Shown: one piece after another, positions 1 through 8,606 of the stretch | Layout of the letters: each line of letters begins with the position of its first letter | Numbering within the stretch: position 1 is the first letter of the stretch | Virus record (IMG/VR): IMGVR_UViG_3300034066_001836 | Location: 1-27,447 of that record | DNA: 27,447 bases | Origin: a virus | Strand: one strand, 5' to 3' | Made by a program: the position numbers and the translations under genes | Notes under the pieces: model-generated | Databases searched by the model: none | What the model was told of the DNA's origin: nothing | What the model saw: the letters and a program-made list of their open reading frames with translations, nothing else

Positions 1-1
1 G

Positions 2-3000
2 ACGCGTGCCCTTGCAGCTGAGGCTGGACTTGCTTCAGACATCTCCGCAGAGGAAGTTCGTGCTCTCGCTGCCGAGGCTGGACTTGCTTCAGACATCAGT
101 GCTGAGGAATCTCGGGCTCTTGCAGCTGAGGGCGTTATTGCTGCTAATCTTGCGACAGAGGTTTCTGCTCGACAAGCTGCTGACACAACACTCCAAGGGA
201 ATATCGATGCCGAGCAAGCTGCGCGCATTGCCGGGGACGCTTCTGTTCAAGGTAATCTTGATACTGAGGTATCTGCTCGACAGGCTGCTGACACAACACT
301 CCAAGGCAACATTGATGCCGAAGAAGCCCGTGCTGCCGCAGCTGAAGGCGTTATTGCTGCCGACCTTGCTACAGAAGTTTTGGATCGCACAAGCGCAGAT
401 ACAGCTCTGTCGACTCGAATATCGTCTCTCGAAGCTGACGCTACAACAAAGACTTATGTAGACCAAAAGTTTGCTGAAGTCATTGATAATGCGCCTGCGG
501 TACTGGACACTCTTAACGAGCTTGCCCAGGCAATAGGAGATGATCCTGATTTCATAACAAACATCAGCGCATCTATTGATGTAGTGGAAGCAAGTGTAGC
601 AGCTGAAGAGACTCGGGCTCTTGCAGCTGAGGCTGGACTTTCGTCCGACATTAGTGATGAGGAAACTCGTGCTCTTGCAGCTGAGGCTGCTCTGGATGTT
701 GAAATTGAAGCGCTCGACGGGCGAATCACTACCCTTGAGGATAGTGTTTACATCATTCGAGAGGTGCCTAGTGGATCGGTGAACAACACGAACACGGTAT
801 TCGAACTTAGCTCTACCCCAACTTCAGGTTCCGAACAGGTATTCCTGAACGGTCTTCTACAAGAAGCTGGAGTATCTGGGGATTATACTATCTCAGGTGA
901 TACTATCACTTTTGGAGTAGCACCAAAAACCGGATATGCGCTCTTTGTCAACTACGTTACTGGCGCACCAGTATTCAATCTTGGATCGGGAAGCTCTAGC
1001 GGATTTAGCGGCGATTACAACGACCTTATCAACAAGCCAAGCTTGTTCAGCGGTTCGTACAATGACCTTACCAATAAGCCAACCATAGCGTTAGCTGGAC
1101 ATCAATGGTCTGCAAATCACACTCTTGCCGACGGTACCCGATATTTGGCCGGTGACATCGTATATGACAATGGAAACATATACGTGGCAAAATTTGACAA
1201 CGAAAGTATGCCAACGTCTAGCGACGTGTACTGGCAAAATCTTGGCGCGGGAAAAAGAATTAACATTGACGGAAGGGATATCCAAAACATTCAATATTCA
1301 CAGTTGAGTGGTAAACCTTCTTTATTCAGTGGGTCATATAACGACCTTTCAGACAAGCCAGCTATTCCAAGCATTGATGGTCTTGCAACTGAAACTTATG
1401 TTGATGCTAAAGTTGCGGATCTTGTCTCTAGTGCTCCCGCTGCGCTTGATACGCTTAACGAGCTTGCACAGGCAATAAACGATGATCCTTCGTTTGCTGC
1501 GACTGTAGCTAGTAACATTGGTGCCATTGCTTCTCGTGTTACAACACTGGAGGGCGTTTCATTTGCTACTGTAGCTACCAGCGGTTCGTATACAGACCTT
1601 ACTAACAAGCCTACATTGTTTAGTGGTTCGTATACAGACCTTACTAACAAGCCTACAGTTCCAAGTGCTTTGGATGATCTTTCTGATGTAGTAATTACCT
1701 CAGCAAGTAAGGGACAGATAGTAGCTCACAACGGCACCTCGTTTGTGAACACGAACACTATTGAGGCTTCTGCTGCGGCTGTTAAACCACTGATCTTGAA
1801 GGGAGCAGCTTCTCAATCTGCTAACCTTTTCGAGATTCAGAACAGCTCTGGAACTACTCTTACTTACGTTAGCTCATCTGGATTGTTAAACACGTATCTC
1901 GGATACGTCAACAGCATCTATGTTGGTTATAGAAACGCAAATCGAAATACGTTCCTTGGTGAAAGATCCGGCGAAAGCAATGCAGTAAACGCTCAAGACA
2001 GCGTAGCTGTTGGTTTTGAAGCTGCTCGATATAACACAACGGGTTATGAAAACGTCGCTGTTGGTAAGAGTGCTATGGGTGCTGCAAACAGCACCGCATA
2101 TCGAAACACTGCTGTTGGTTACTTTGCTGGAGCATACATGACATCGGCGTTCGCCAACACTATGGTTGGACATCTTGCTGGTAATGCAGTTACTACTGCA
2201 ACGTGGAACACTCTGATTGGTAAAGATGCGGGAACAGCTTTAACAACCCAAGGTTCTAACACATTTGTTGGAGGACAAGCAGGACTTGCTGCTACCAACA
2301 CATATAATGCCGTCTTTATTGGAACAAGTTGTGGAGCTGTTGGAACTGATATGGCTCGCAGCGTAGGTGTTGGAGTATCTGCACACAAAAACGGCTACGA
2401 CAACGTGGCAATCGGGTTTGAGTGTGGTAAAAACATGACAAACCAAGAAAACCAGAATGTGTACATCGGAACTTCTGCTGCACAACAAGGGTTTCACCAG
2501 AACAAAAACGTCATTATTGGATACAATGCTCAACAAGCCAACATAACCTATGGTACAAGTCAAATTGCAATCGGTTGGGGTGCGGCTTGTACAGGAAGCA
2601 CTGCATTAGCCATCGGAGTTAGCGCATCTGCTGCCGATAGTTGCATGGACATTCGATTTGGTGGTGCATCTCGTATGACTGGTGATAGCTCTGGTAACAT
2701 AGCTATTGCAAACACACTTCATGCTAAACGTTACACAGAAACAGTAGCAAATGCGTTTAACACATCACTCGCTCCGTCATCTGGAACACTCACTGTTGAT
2801 ACGTCGACAGGAAACTGTGTCCTTGGTGCTCTTAATGCTTCCGTTACTACGTGGGCATTTACAAATGTACCAACTGACAACAGCAAGGTCACAACAGTAA
2901 CAGCTGTCTTGGCTGGTAATGCGTCCTACACATACGGCGATGCGTGCTCTGTAAACGGCTCTGCTGTTTCAGGCGGAATAATGTGGAGTGGCGGAACTGC

Positions 3001-3103
3001 CCCGACTTCAACGGCGGGAACAGATATCATCACCTTCATCATCGTCAAAGACAGTGCTGGAACGGTGAAAGTGTTTGGCTCAGCTACAACCAACTTTAGC
3101 TAA
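2..3103 (+). CDS. Large tail fibre protein, C-terminal part (5' end outside window)
   Basis: The frame is open from base 2, so the gene starts left of the window; 1033 residues are visible. The first part (to about base 720) is Ala/Glu-rich and repetitive, with recurring RALAAEAGLASDIS units and ARQAADTTLQGNID units, as in trimeric coiled-coil fibre shafts. A helical module containing LDTLNELAQAI occurs twice (near 505 and 1444). Five short SGSYNDLTNKP-type repeats (about 1004-1665) are typical of long fibres of T4-like marine phages. From about 1975 to 2640 there are many short units ending in VAVG, TAVG, TMVG or TLIG, resembling the left-handed beta-roll of YadA-type heads. The last 120 residues look like a receptor-binding tip. 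Expected role: host recognition at the end of the virion tail. The fold assignment is inference. It is followed 18 nt downstream by another adhesin-like gene. Confidence 0.85.
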   Translation, partial: TRALAAEAGLASDISAEEVRALAAEAGLASDISAEESRALAAEGVIAANLATEVSARQAADTTLQGNIDAEQAARIAGDASVQGNLDTEVSARQAADTTLQGNIDAEEARAAAAEGVIAADLATEVLDRTSADTALSTRISSLEADATTKTYVDQKFAEVIDNAPAVLDTLNELAQAIGDDPDFITNISASIDVVEASVAAEETRALAAEAGLSSDISDEETRALAAEAALDVEIEALDGRITTLEDSVYIIREVPSGSVNNTNTVFELSSTPTSGSEQVFLNGLLQEAGVSGDYTISGDTITFGVAPKTGYALFVNYVTGAPVFNLGSGSSSGFSGDYNDLINKPSLFSGSYNDLTNKPTIALAGHQWSANHTLADGTRYLAGDIVYDNGNIYVAKFDNESMPTSSDVYWQNLGAGKRINIDGRDIQNIQYSQLSGKPSLFSGSYNDLSDKPAIPSIDGLATETYVDAKVADLVSSAPAALDTLNELAQAINDDPSFAATVASNIGAIASRVTTLEGVSFATVATSGSYTDLTNKPTLFSGSYTDLTNKPTVPSALDDLSDVVITSASKGQIVAHNGTSFVNTNTIEASAAAVKPLILKGAASQSANLFEIQNSSGTTLTYVSSSGLLNTYLGYVNSIYVGYRNANRNTFLGERSGESNAVNAQDSVAVGFEAARYNTTGYENVAVGKSAMGAANSTAYRNTAVGYFAGAYMTSAFANTMVGHLAGNAVTTATWNTLIGKDAGTALTTQGSNTFVGGQAGLAATNTYNAVFIGTSCGAVGTDMARSVGVGVSAHKNGYDNVAIGFECGKNMTNQENQNVYIGTSAAQQGFHQNKNVIIGYNAQQANITYGTSQIAIGWGAACTGSTALAIGVSASAADSCMDIRFGGASRMTGDSSGNIAIANTLHAKRYTETVANAFNTSLAPSSGTLTVDTSTGNCVLGALNASVTTWAFTNVPTDNSKVTTVTAVLAGNASYTYGDACSVNGSAVSGGIMWSGGTAPTSTAGTDIITFIIVKDSAGTVKVFGSATTNFS

Positions 3104-3121
3104 TAGGGGATAGGTGATTTT

Positions 3122-3856
3122 ATGCCCTTAAGTTTCGGTTTTGGTAAAGGATCTATTTTTAAGTCTCCGGCGGCTTCTGCGACACCAGTGTTTGCTGGTG
3201 TTACAAGCTCTCTGGCACTGTGGTTAGATCCATCTAACTCATCGTGCTACTCCGGTTCTGGCACTACGTTGACTGACCTTAGTGGTAATGGTCTAACCTG
3301 CACACTCACCAGCGGCGCTACAGTTTCTGGTGGGCATATTGTTCTTGACGGAATCAACGACACTGTTAATACAAACAGCAACGTGGATCTTCGAAGGAAC
3401 TGGACTCTGGAGTGCTGGGTACGACCAAATATATCAACAAACTTTTCATTTTTTGGACACGGTTCTTCGCCGACAAGTTCAGGACTTCATTTACTGTGGC
3501 AACCATCTGGTGCTAGAACATTTCTATTCGGAATGATGAGCAATGACGTATCGAAGAATATGACATCAAACAGCTTTCCTGCAAATGTTTGGTACCACGT
3601 TGTAATCACATATAATCACACAACCTTCGCTAAGAAGGCGTATGTGAATGGGGTTGATGCTGGGTTGAACCCAGAGCAGACTCAGGCTGCGTATATTGCA
3701 GCGCCAAATATATTAAGATTTGGGGCATATTACAGCTCAGGGCCCGCAGCATATGGTAATGGAAAGTTTGGTCAGCTTAGATATTATACACAAGCACTAT
3801 CTGCGGCTGATGTTTTAGTAAACTACAATGCAACAAAGGCCACATTTGGCTTATAA
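3122..3856 (+). CDS. LamG/concanavalin-like lectin-fold protein, probable tail adhesin
   Basis: 244 residues. After a 30-residue lead the protein has the pattern of a laminin-G/ConA-like jelly roll: an ALWLDPSN strand, LTDLSGNGLTCTL, a hydrophobic ILDGIND-type strand, WTLECWVRP (about residue 95) and, late in the domain, NVWYHVVITYN followed by KKAYVNGVDAG. These are the usual landmarks of the LamG_3 family, which binds glycans or proteins. It starts 18 nt after the tail fibre stop, on the same strand, with a GGGGATAGG ribosome-binding region, so it is most likely co-transcribed and part of the adsorption apparatus. A terminator follows 54 nt later. Binding partner unknown. Confidence 0.7.
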   Translation: MPLSFGFGKGSIFKSPAASATPVFAGVTSSLALWLDPSNSSCYSGSGTTLTDLSGNGLTCTLTSGATVSGGHIVLDGINDTVNTNSNVDLRRNWTLECWVRPNISTNFSFFGHGSSPTSSGLHLLWQPSGARTFLFGMMSNDVSKNMTSNSFPANVWYHVVITYNHTTFAKKAYVNGVDAGLNPEQTQAAYIAAPNILRFGAYYSSGPAAYGNGKFGQLRYYTQALSAADVLVNYNATKATFGL

Positions 3857-3872
3857 AGCAACCAATTTACAA

Positions 3873-3889
3873 ACCTAGCATGACTAGGT
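3873..3889 (+). other. Small hairpin after the LamG gene
   Basis: ACCTAG and CTAGGT form a perfect 6-bp stem around a 5-nt loop. It has no T-tract, so by itself it is not a convincing terminator; it precedes the stronger hairpin at 3911. Confidence 0.3.
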
Positions 3890-3910
3890 AGTAAAGGATG
3901 TTTCACACAA

Positions 3911-3940
3911 GGAGGGCCACCCGGCCCTCCTTTCTTATTT
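3911..3940 (+). terminator. Rho-independent terminator for the tail fibre operon
   Basis: GGAGGGCC-ACCC-GGCCCTCC is a perfect 8-bp GC-rich stem with a 4-nt loop, followed on the plus strand by TTTCTTATTT. It lies between the convergent adhesin gene and gp4. The minus-strand exit (TTGTGTG) is not T-rich, so it is best assigned to plus-strand transcription. Confidence 0.85.
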
Positions 3941-4387
3941 CTTCGCTATCACAACCCCAAGAGTCCTCAAGGTCACCTCATCCCAAACCTGAAACTTGTA
4001 GCCCATACTGTTTGCATACTGCTCAGCGGCCTGCCATTTGGCGGTGTTCTGGGCATAAGTTAGGGCTTCCGATTCTACTACCTGTCTACGCTTACCCTGC
4101 CTAGTTTTTGGGGGAACGCACTCTTTCTGGGGCTTTACTTCTACCAATAACGTCCCGGCATTAGTTTCAACTAAGAAGTCGATGATGTAGCGGTGGACTT
4201 TGTTATCCACCGGAGAGACATAGGGGACAACAACAGTCTCGGAAGACCATGTGGTAATCTTGTCGTTCATATCGAGCCAATACATCACGGCGGCTTCCCA
4301 GCCCGACCTGTAGACTATTCTTGACCTGTCCCCTCGGTATTTTTGGGGATTTTTAGGGGTAAAGAGCCCCTGATGAAAGGTTTTCAC
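3935..4387 (-). CDS. 4: Head completion protein, T4 gp4 family
   Basis: 150 residues, the same length as T4 gp4. It begins GTG and reads MKTFHQGLFTPKNPQKY. Recognisable family features are KYRGDRSRIVYRSGWEAAVM near the N-terminus, a VVPYVSPVDNKVHRYIIDF strand, and LLVEVKPQKECVPP, followed by a basic stretch and KWQAAEQYANSMGYKFQVW. The D...E.K arrangement resembles restriction-endonuclease/TnsA-like folds, as proposed for this family. In T4 the protein acts on the filled head before tail joining. It is transcribed away from the baseplate genes at 4444, with a late-promoter core 37 nt upstream of its start. The MKTF start resembles a capsid-targeting leader but lacks the downstream cleavage motif. 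Confidence 0.85.
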   Translation of the reverse strand: MKTFHQGLFTPKNPQKYRGDRSRIVYRSGWEAAVMYWLDMNDKITTWSSETVVVPYVSPVDNKVHRYIIDFLVETNAGTLLVEVKPQKECVPPKTRQGKRRQVVESEALTYAQNTAKWQAAEQYANSMGYKFQVWDEVTLRTLGVVIAKK

Positions 4388-4395
4388 CGTCGCCT

Positions 4396-4403
4396 ACTAA
4401 ATA
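4396..4403 (+). promoter_or_regulatory. T4-type late promoter core (ACTAAATA)
   Basis: ACTAAATA lies 40 nt before the baseplate gene at 4444. It forms a divergent pair with the minus-strand core at 4425-4432. Confidence 0.6.
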
Positions 4404-4424
4404 GATCATTGGATTTCACAGTTC

Positions 4425-4432
4425 TATTTAGA
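4425..4432 (-). promoter_or_regulatory. T4-type late promoter core (TCTAAATA) for gp4
   Basis: The minus strand reads TCTAAATA, 37 nt upstream of the GTG start of gp4. Confidence 0.6.
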
Positions 4433-4443
4433 GGCCCCTATCA

Positions 4444-5343
4444 ATGTCCGGTTACCTTGAATACATACGCAAGCTCTATGGAGATCGAGCACTTGAGCTT
4501 ATAGGAAAAGCAGGACAGGGCTTCCTGCCGCCCGATGGAAACTATGAGGTCGATCAGATGGTATATCCTCAAGACCTTTTCTCACCAGACTCCTCCCCAT
4601 TTATCCTGTTCTTTGCGGTACATCCAACCAACACAAACGTAATCTTGGATAAGATTGCCCTCTATATGCCAAGGGAGGTCTCCGTCAACTACGGCATAAA
4701 CTTCAGCGAGGCTACCAACATATTTGAATATGCCAACATGATGTCAGATCCATCCGTTGCTGATTATTTTGGTAGCGGTGCCAGCTTAGCCTCAGTTGCG
4801 TACGGAGTAGCTCGCGGTGCAGCGGGAGGAAACGGACTTGCCGGTAAGGTACTAGGTGGGATATCGGGCGCAGGTACGTCTCTCGGAAATGCTGCAAGTC
4901 GATCAAACTCGATTGGACAGACAATTTCAATCCAGAAGAAAAAGACTCTGAATCCCCACTTAGCAGCTTCTTTTGAGGGTGTTAATTTTCGAAGACACCC
5001 GTTCACTTTTGACTTGGTTGCTCGTAACCAGGCAGAAACCGACACAATTAACGACATAATTTACAAATTCAAATACCACGCTCATCCCGAAGCCGGAGAA
5101 CCAGACTCCTCGGCTACCTTCTGGGAGTGGCCGTCCGCGTGGCAAATCGGCCTGTTTTCTCCAGCAAGAAAGTACCTTCACAGCATTTCCACGTGCCACA
5201 TTACAAACATGAACGTTAGCTATTCGACTGGGGGAACTAGAGCGTTCTTCTCGGATACGGGCGCTCCGGTTTCAGTCCGACTTTCGCTTGAGTTTATGGA
5301 AACAGAGCTTATTACGCGAGGGCGTATCCGCCAAGGATTCTAG
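4444..5343 (+). CDS. Baseplate tail-tube initiator/cap protein (gp48/gp54 family)
   Basis: 299 residues. The N-terminal half holds the motif IALYMPREVSVNYGINFSEA, which is typical of T4-like gp48/gp54 proteins. A Gly/Ala/Ser-rich central stretch follows (about residues 120-160). The C-terminal half (FEGVNFRRHPFTFDLV, then IIYKFKYHAHPE, and SISTCHITNMNVSYSTGG, with a final LSLEFMETELITRGRI) resembles the tube-like beta domain that these proteins share with the tail tube. In T4 such proteins sit on top of the central hub and start tube polymerisation. Whether this is gp48 or gp54 cannot be decided by eye, and only one copy is obvious here. The next gene starts 2 nt after its stop. Confidence 0.75.
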   Translation: MSGYLEYIRKLYGDRALELIGKAGQGFLPPDGNYEVDQMVYPQDLFSPDSSPFILFFAVHPTNTNVILDKIALYMPREVSVNYGINFSEATNIFEYANMMSDPSVADYFGSGASLASVAYGVARGAAGGNGLAGKVLGGISGAGTSLGNAASRSNSIGQTISIQKKKTLNPHLAASFEGVNFRRHPFTFDLVARNQAETDTINDIIYKFKYHAHPEAGEPDSSATFWEWPSAWQIGLFSPARKYLHSISTCHITNMNVSYSTGGTRAFFSDTGAPVSVRLSLEFMETELITRGRIRQGF

Positions 5344-5345
5344 TA

Positions 5346-5852
5346 ATGAAGTATTTTCAGTACCTACCATCCTTAGATTATGCAGATCTTTCAGCGACAA
5401 ACATACTCGCTAGGGCAAAGGTTCGCGAGCACGTTCTTAATAATGCTGTAGTGTACTACACGCATCGAATCCAGGATGGGGAGCGCCCGGATACCCTGGC
5501 CACCAAATACTACGGTAACTCTAACTACACCTGGCTTATCTTCTATGCCAACGACATATTCGATCCCGTCTTTGATTGGCCCCTCTCAAGCGAAGCTTTA
5601 ATCGCTCACATGGTCAATAAGATTGGCTCTCTTGAAGTAGCCCAACAAACCCCACACCACTACCTTCTGGATGGGCAATACATAATAGACAGGCAGTCTT
5701 TCCTGGATCCAAATGTACCAGCAAACAGGAAGCGAATGGTTTCGGTGTACGAACATGAGGTCAACAAGAACGAGAAAAGCAGAGAAATCAAGCTGATAGA
5801 TAAAGCCTACGTTCGGCAAATCGTAAACGAGATGCAGCGACTATTCATTTAG
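5346..5852 (+). CDS. 53: Baseplate wedge protein gp53
   Basis: 168 residues against about 196 in T4. It carries the conserved gp53 core: YYTHRIQDGERPDTLATKYY, then NYTWLIFYANDIFDP and DWPLSSEAL, a LysM-like segment (about residues 35-85). In T4, gp53 clamps the wedges around the hub during baseplate assembly. It starts 2 nt after the upstream tube cap/initiator gene and is followed 6 nt later by the hub gene, so these are one transcription unit. Confidence 0.85.
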   Translation: MKYFQYLPSLDYADLSATNILARAKVREHVLNNAVVYYTHRIQDGERPDTLATKYYGNSNYTWLIFYANDIFDPVFDWPLSSEALIAHMVNKIGSLEVAQQTPHHYLLDGQYIIDRQSFLDPNVPANRKRMVSVYEHEVNKNEKSREIKLIDKAYVRQIVNEMQRLFI

Positions 5853-5858
5853 GCGGTT

Positions 5859-7253
5859 ATGTCTGATCAAGGTCTTAGTCCCGAGATTCTACGCAGAGAG
5901 CGTGACTACTACATCGACTATCTGAAGATCGTCGCATACAACGGCAAAGAGTACTCTATCGCTTCGCAGATGATAGAGTTTACCTATCATGAGAGCATAG
6001 CAACTCCATGTGTATACTGCTCTGTAACCCTATATGACGCAGTAGACTTCCCCACTCTTCTTCCGATGATAGGCGAAGAGAGACTAAAGGTGAGCTTCAC
6101 GCGCCAGGATGAGCACGCCGCTAAAAAAGAAGGCGGCTTCAAGAAGCCGATTGTACTCGACCTTCCCATATACAAGATCTCGGGTCGCTCTCCAGAGAAC
6201 ACAAGCCGAAAGGGACAGGTTTACACGCTCCATGCAACCTCGGATGAGATGCTTAAGTCTCTTAAGAGTAAGGTACGCCTTGGACTTAAAGGTCTTACTT
6301 ACTCAGAGATGGTGAGGAAGGTTTACGACGAGTATGTGAAGGCTTCAAAGGACATAGAAGTTGAGGACACAAAGCACATACACGACTTTTGCATTTCAAA
6401 CATGAACCCTTTTAGGTTCATTACACACGTATCAGGCAAGTCTATCAGTCCAAAGTACGGCGGCTGCTTGTACTTCTTCTACGAGGACCGAAACAAGTTC
6501 AATTACAAAAGCCTAGGTACTATGTTTGAGGGTGAACAGAGCCTAGAGCTTAACTTTGCGGTTAAGAACACTCTAAAGCAGGGGGGAGACAAGGCTGGCC
6601 CCAAAGAAAGAGTATTCGACCGCGATATGTACTCTGTTGAGGCGCTTGAGCATAAAGGTAGCTTTGACCTCATTAAGACCATCATATCAGGGGCGTATTC
6701 CCAAAGAGCCATCTTCTTTGACCCGGTTCGACAGCTGATATCCACTAAGGACTTTGATATTGAAGACGAGTGGGACTCGCTACCCCACATAGACAAAGTA
6801 AAACCTTTTACATCGGGGAACTCAGCCAAATCTGCCCCAGACTCTCGAATTACCGTCCACTGGACCAACAGCGAACATGACACGGTGGAACATATAGCAA
6901 GCAAGGAACCAGGTATTAACCCCTTTAGACCTGAAGATTTCACACTTAGGGTCAACGCTCAGCTTGACGGAATGATGCGTAGCTCTATTGACGTCATAAT
7001 CCCAGGTACCCCCGACATGATAGCAGGTCAAGTAGTTCAATTTCATCTCCCCGAACACTTGGGAAAGGTAAGCGAACAAGAACCAGAGGAGCCAGATGCG
7101 TACCTTCAGGGCAAGTACCTTGTCGTGAGTGTAATGCACAGGCTCTCTACGACTGAGTATACTTGTAGTGCGACTATCGTAAAGGACTCCTTCTACTCGA
7201 ATATCAAACATCGTGACCCAGAAGCCGAATACCCGATTGAGAAGATCTACTAA
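5859..7253 (+). CDS. Baseplate hub protein, gp27-like
   Basis: 464 residues, longer than T4 gp27 (about 391). The N-terminal part has the pattern YIDYLKIVAYNGKEYSI, then MIEFTYHESIATPCVYCSVTL and LPMIGEERLKVSF, as in the first barrel of gp27/gpD-type hubs. The middle has NPFRFITHVSGKSISP and GGCLYFFYEDRNKFNYKSL, a signature of hub proteins in many T4-like phages. The end (YLVVSVMHRLSTTEYTCSATIVKDSF) matches the last strand of such hubs. No lysozyme domain is visible here, unlike T4 gp5. The hub lies at the centre of the baseplate below the tube. Its start has a TTTAGGCGG ribosome-binding region. The stop overlaps the next start (TAATG). Confidence 0.7.
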   Translation: MSDQGLSPEILRRERDYYIDYLKIVAYNGKEYSIASQMIEFTYHESIATPCVYCSVTLYDAVDFPTLLPMIGEERLKVSFTRQDEHAAKKEGGFKKPIVLDLPIYKISGRSPENTSRKGQVYTLHATSDEMLKSLKSKVRLGLKGLTYSEMVRKVYDEYVKASKDIEVEDTKHIHDFCISNMNPFRFITHVSGKSISPKYGGCLYFFYEDRNKFNYKSLGTMFEGEQSLELNFAVKNTLKQGGDKAGPKERVFDRDMYSVEALEHKGSFDLIKTIISGAYSQRAIFFDPVRQLISTKDFDIEDEWDSLPHIDKVKPFTSGNSAKSAPDSRITVHWTNSEHDTVEHIASKEPGINPFRPEDFTLRVNAQLDGMMRSSIDVIIPGTPDMIAGQVVQFHLPEHLGKVSEQEPEEPDAYLQGKYLVVSVMHRLSTTEYTCSATIVKDSFYSNIKHRDPEAEYPIEKIY

Positions 7254-7915
7254 TGACCGACTTACGCGACACCAAAAGAAAGAAGGTTGCTCGGTCGCCG
7301 GAAGATATCTTCGAAATAGGTATCCAGGAGGCTCAGAACGCTGGGGTATTCAGAAAGCGCACCCAGAGCGCTATTAAGTGGTACCTAGGGCTAATTCGCC
7401 GCCTTGCTCCGTCTCCAATCAACCGAGCGGCCTTTACAAAAAAAGAGCGTCTCAGACAGGGGATCCGCTTTGGTAGCCTATACTGTTACGTATACGACGC
7501 AAAGACCAAGGACAACCTACCGTACTGGGATATGTTTCCCTTGGTATTTCCTATCATGCCTACTGAGAAGGGCAACGGCTGGTATGGTCTGAACCTCCAC
7601 TATGTACCCCTTGAGTACCGCGCAAAACTCCTTTCCGTCCTATTCAAGGTTGCAAATAACAAGCGGTACGATGAGACCACAAAGTTGAGACTCTCCTACG
7701 AGTACATCAAAAATCTCGGAAGTATGAACAAGGCTTTGGCGATGACGGCTTTCAAGCAGTACCTAACAAGCCACGTCCGCAGCCGTTTCGTTTATATCTC
7801 CCCCGATGAGTGGGCGATTGCCCTGTTTCTGCCGATGGAGCAATGGCAGAAGAAGAACTTTGGGGAGGTCAATTTCGACATTCAGGGGCAAATCAAACGC
7901 CTCAAAGATAAATAA
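7253..7915 (+). CDS. Conserved T4-like virion protein, possibly DNA end protector (gp2) family
   Basis: 220 residues, basic N-terminus. Characteristic stretches are GSLYCYVYDAKTKDNLPYWD, then MFPLVFPI, GNGWYGLNLHYVPLEYRAKL, a helical region ending in LTSHVRSRFVYISPDEWAIA, and LFLPMEQWQKKNFGEV. I associate this pattern with a conserved protein of T4-like phages often labelled gp2, which in T4 caps DNA ends in the head and protects them from RecBCD; T4 gp2 is longer (about 274). The neighbourhood with genes 4 and 53 resembles T4 order 2-4-53. It is translationally coupled to the hub gene by a one-base overlap. The name is tentative. Confidence 0.5.
   Translation: MTDLRDTKRKKVARSPEDIFEIGIQEAQNAGVFRKRTQSAIKWYLGLIRRLAPSPINRAAFTKKERLRQGIRFGSLYCYVYDAKTKDNLPYWDMFPLVFPIMPTEKGNGWYGLNLHYVPLEYRAKLLSVLFKVANNKRYDETTKLRLSYEYIKNLGSMNKALAMTAFKQYLTSHVRSRFVYISPDEWAIALFLPMEQWQKKNFGEVNFDIQGQIKRLKDK
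7907..7914 (+). promoter_or_regulatory. T4-type late promoter core (GATAAATA)
   Basis: GATAAATA overlaps the last codons of the preceding gene and lies 9 nt before the ATG of the tube-like gene at 7924. That start has no clear Shine-Dalgarno sequence. Confidence 0.5.
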
Positions 7916-7923
7916 TAGCAACT

Positions 7924-8583
7924 ATGTCCATATCCATTACAAACCTCAAGGCCGCAATAGACCTCGGTAACGGCCCAACCATGGCCTCCCAATTTCAAGT
8001 CGTTTTTCGGCTACCGGTGGCCCTTAAAACAGGCAACGAAGCGTTTACCTCGTCTACCCTTTCAATCCTCTGTCAAAGTGCGACTTTGGCCGGAACGCAA
8101 GTCGCAACAACCGAGCTTCCAATTTACGGACCCGGAGTAAAGATGCCCTATGGGCTCATTTATCAAGACTTGAACATTTCATTTCTTTGCACCAATACCA
8201 TGGCTCAACGCAAAGTGTTTGAAGAATGGCGCCGAATCATCATCGACCCGACCACCAACTACGTAAATTACTACGATACATACGTGGGAGAGATAATCGT
8301 ACAGAAGCTTAATCAATCCGGTGAGGCGGTACATAGCGTTTTATACGAAGAGGCGTTCCCCGTTGCCATCTTTGAACAAGAGCTTTCTTCCACTAACAAC
8401 GATTGGCTGCGGCTCTCGGTACAATTCTCCTATCGGAGATGGAGAACTCGGCTTGACCTTAATGCGGCCTCTTCGGCTGGCTTTGGGTCTATCGACATTC
8501 CACAAGCTCCAGGGGAAGAAGAAAATCCGAGCGATTTGTTCAAGAACACTCCAGCTCCAAGGGTTCCAGAGTTTAAGCCATAA
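7924..8583 (+). CDS. Tail tube-like protein (gp19-fold paralogue)
   Basis: 219 residues. The middle region CQSATLAGTQVATTELPIYG, then GVKMPYGLIYQDLNISFLC and QRKVFEEWRRIIID, followed by NYYDTYVGEIIVQKL, is a good match in pattern to T4-like tail tube proteins. The end (LRLSVQFSYRRWRT) fits the last tube strand. A second, different tube gene lies next to the sheath gene at 17052, so this copy, embedded among baseplate genes, may form a specialised ring, for example at the baseplate-tube junction, rather than the bulk tube. A Pro-rich tail follows residue 190. A late promoter core lies 9 nt upstream. Confidence 0.7.
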   Translation: MSISITNLKAAIDLGNGPTMASQFQVVFRLPVALKTGNEAFTSSTLSILCQSATLAGTQVATTELPIYGPGVKMPYGLIYQDLNISFLCTNTMAQRKVFEEWRRIIIDPTTNYVNYYDTYVGEIIVQKLNQSGEAVHSVLYEEAFPVAIFEQELSSTNNDWLRLSVQFSYRRWRTRLDLNAASSAGFGSIDIPQAPGEEENPSDLFKNTPAPRVPEFKP

Positions 8584-8606
8584 GAAGCTTTTAAGGATTG
8601 GTGAAT

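Noticed and set aside
380-382. TTG at 380 as the start of the tail fibre gene
   Set aside because: The same frame is open and clearly coding (the same repeats) back to base 2, so the gene is cut by the window edge.
4373-4387. MKTF start of gp4 as a capsid-targeting leader
   Set aside because: The following residues (HQGLFT) have no E-[FY]-[IL]-x-E and no gp21-type site; gp4 of T4 is not a packaged internal protein.
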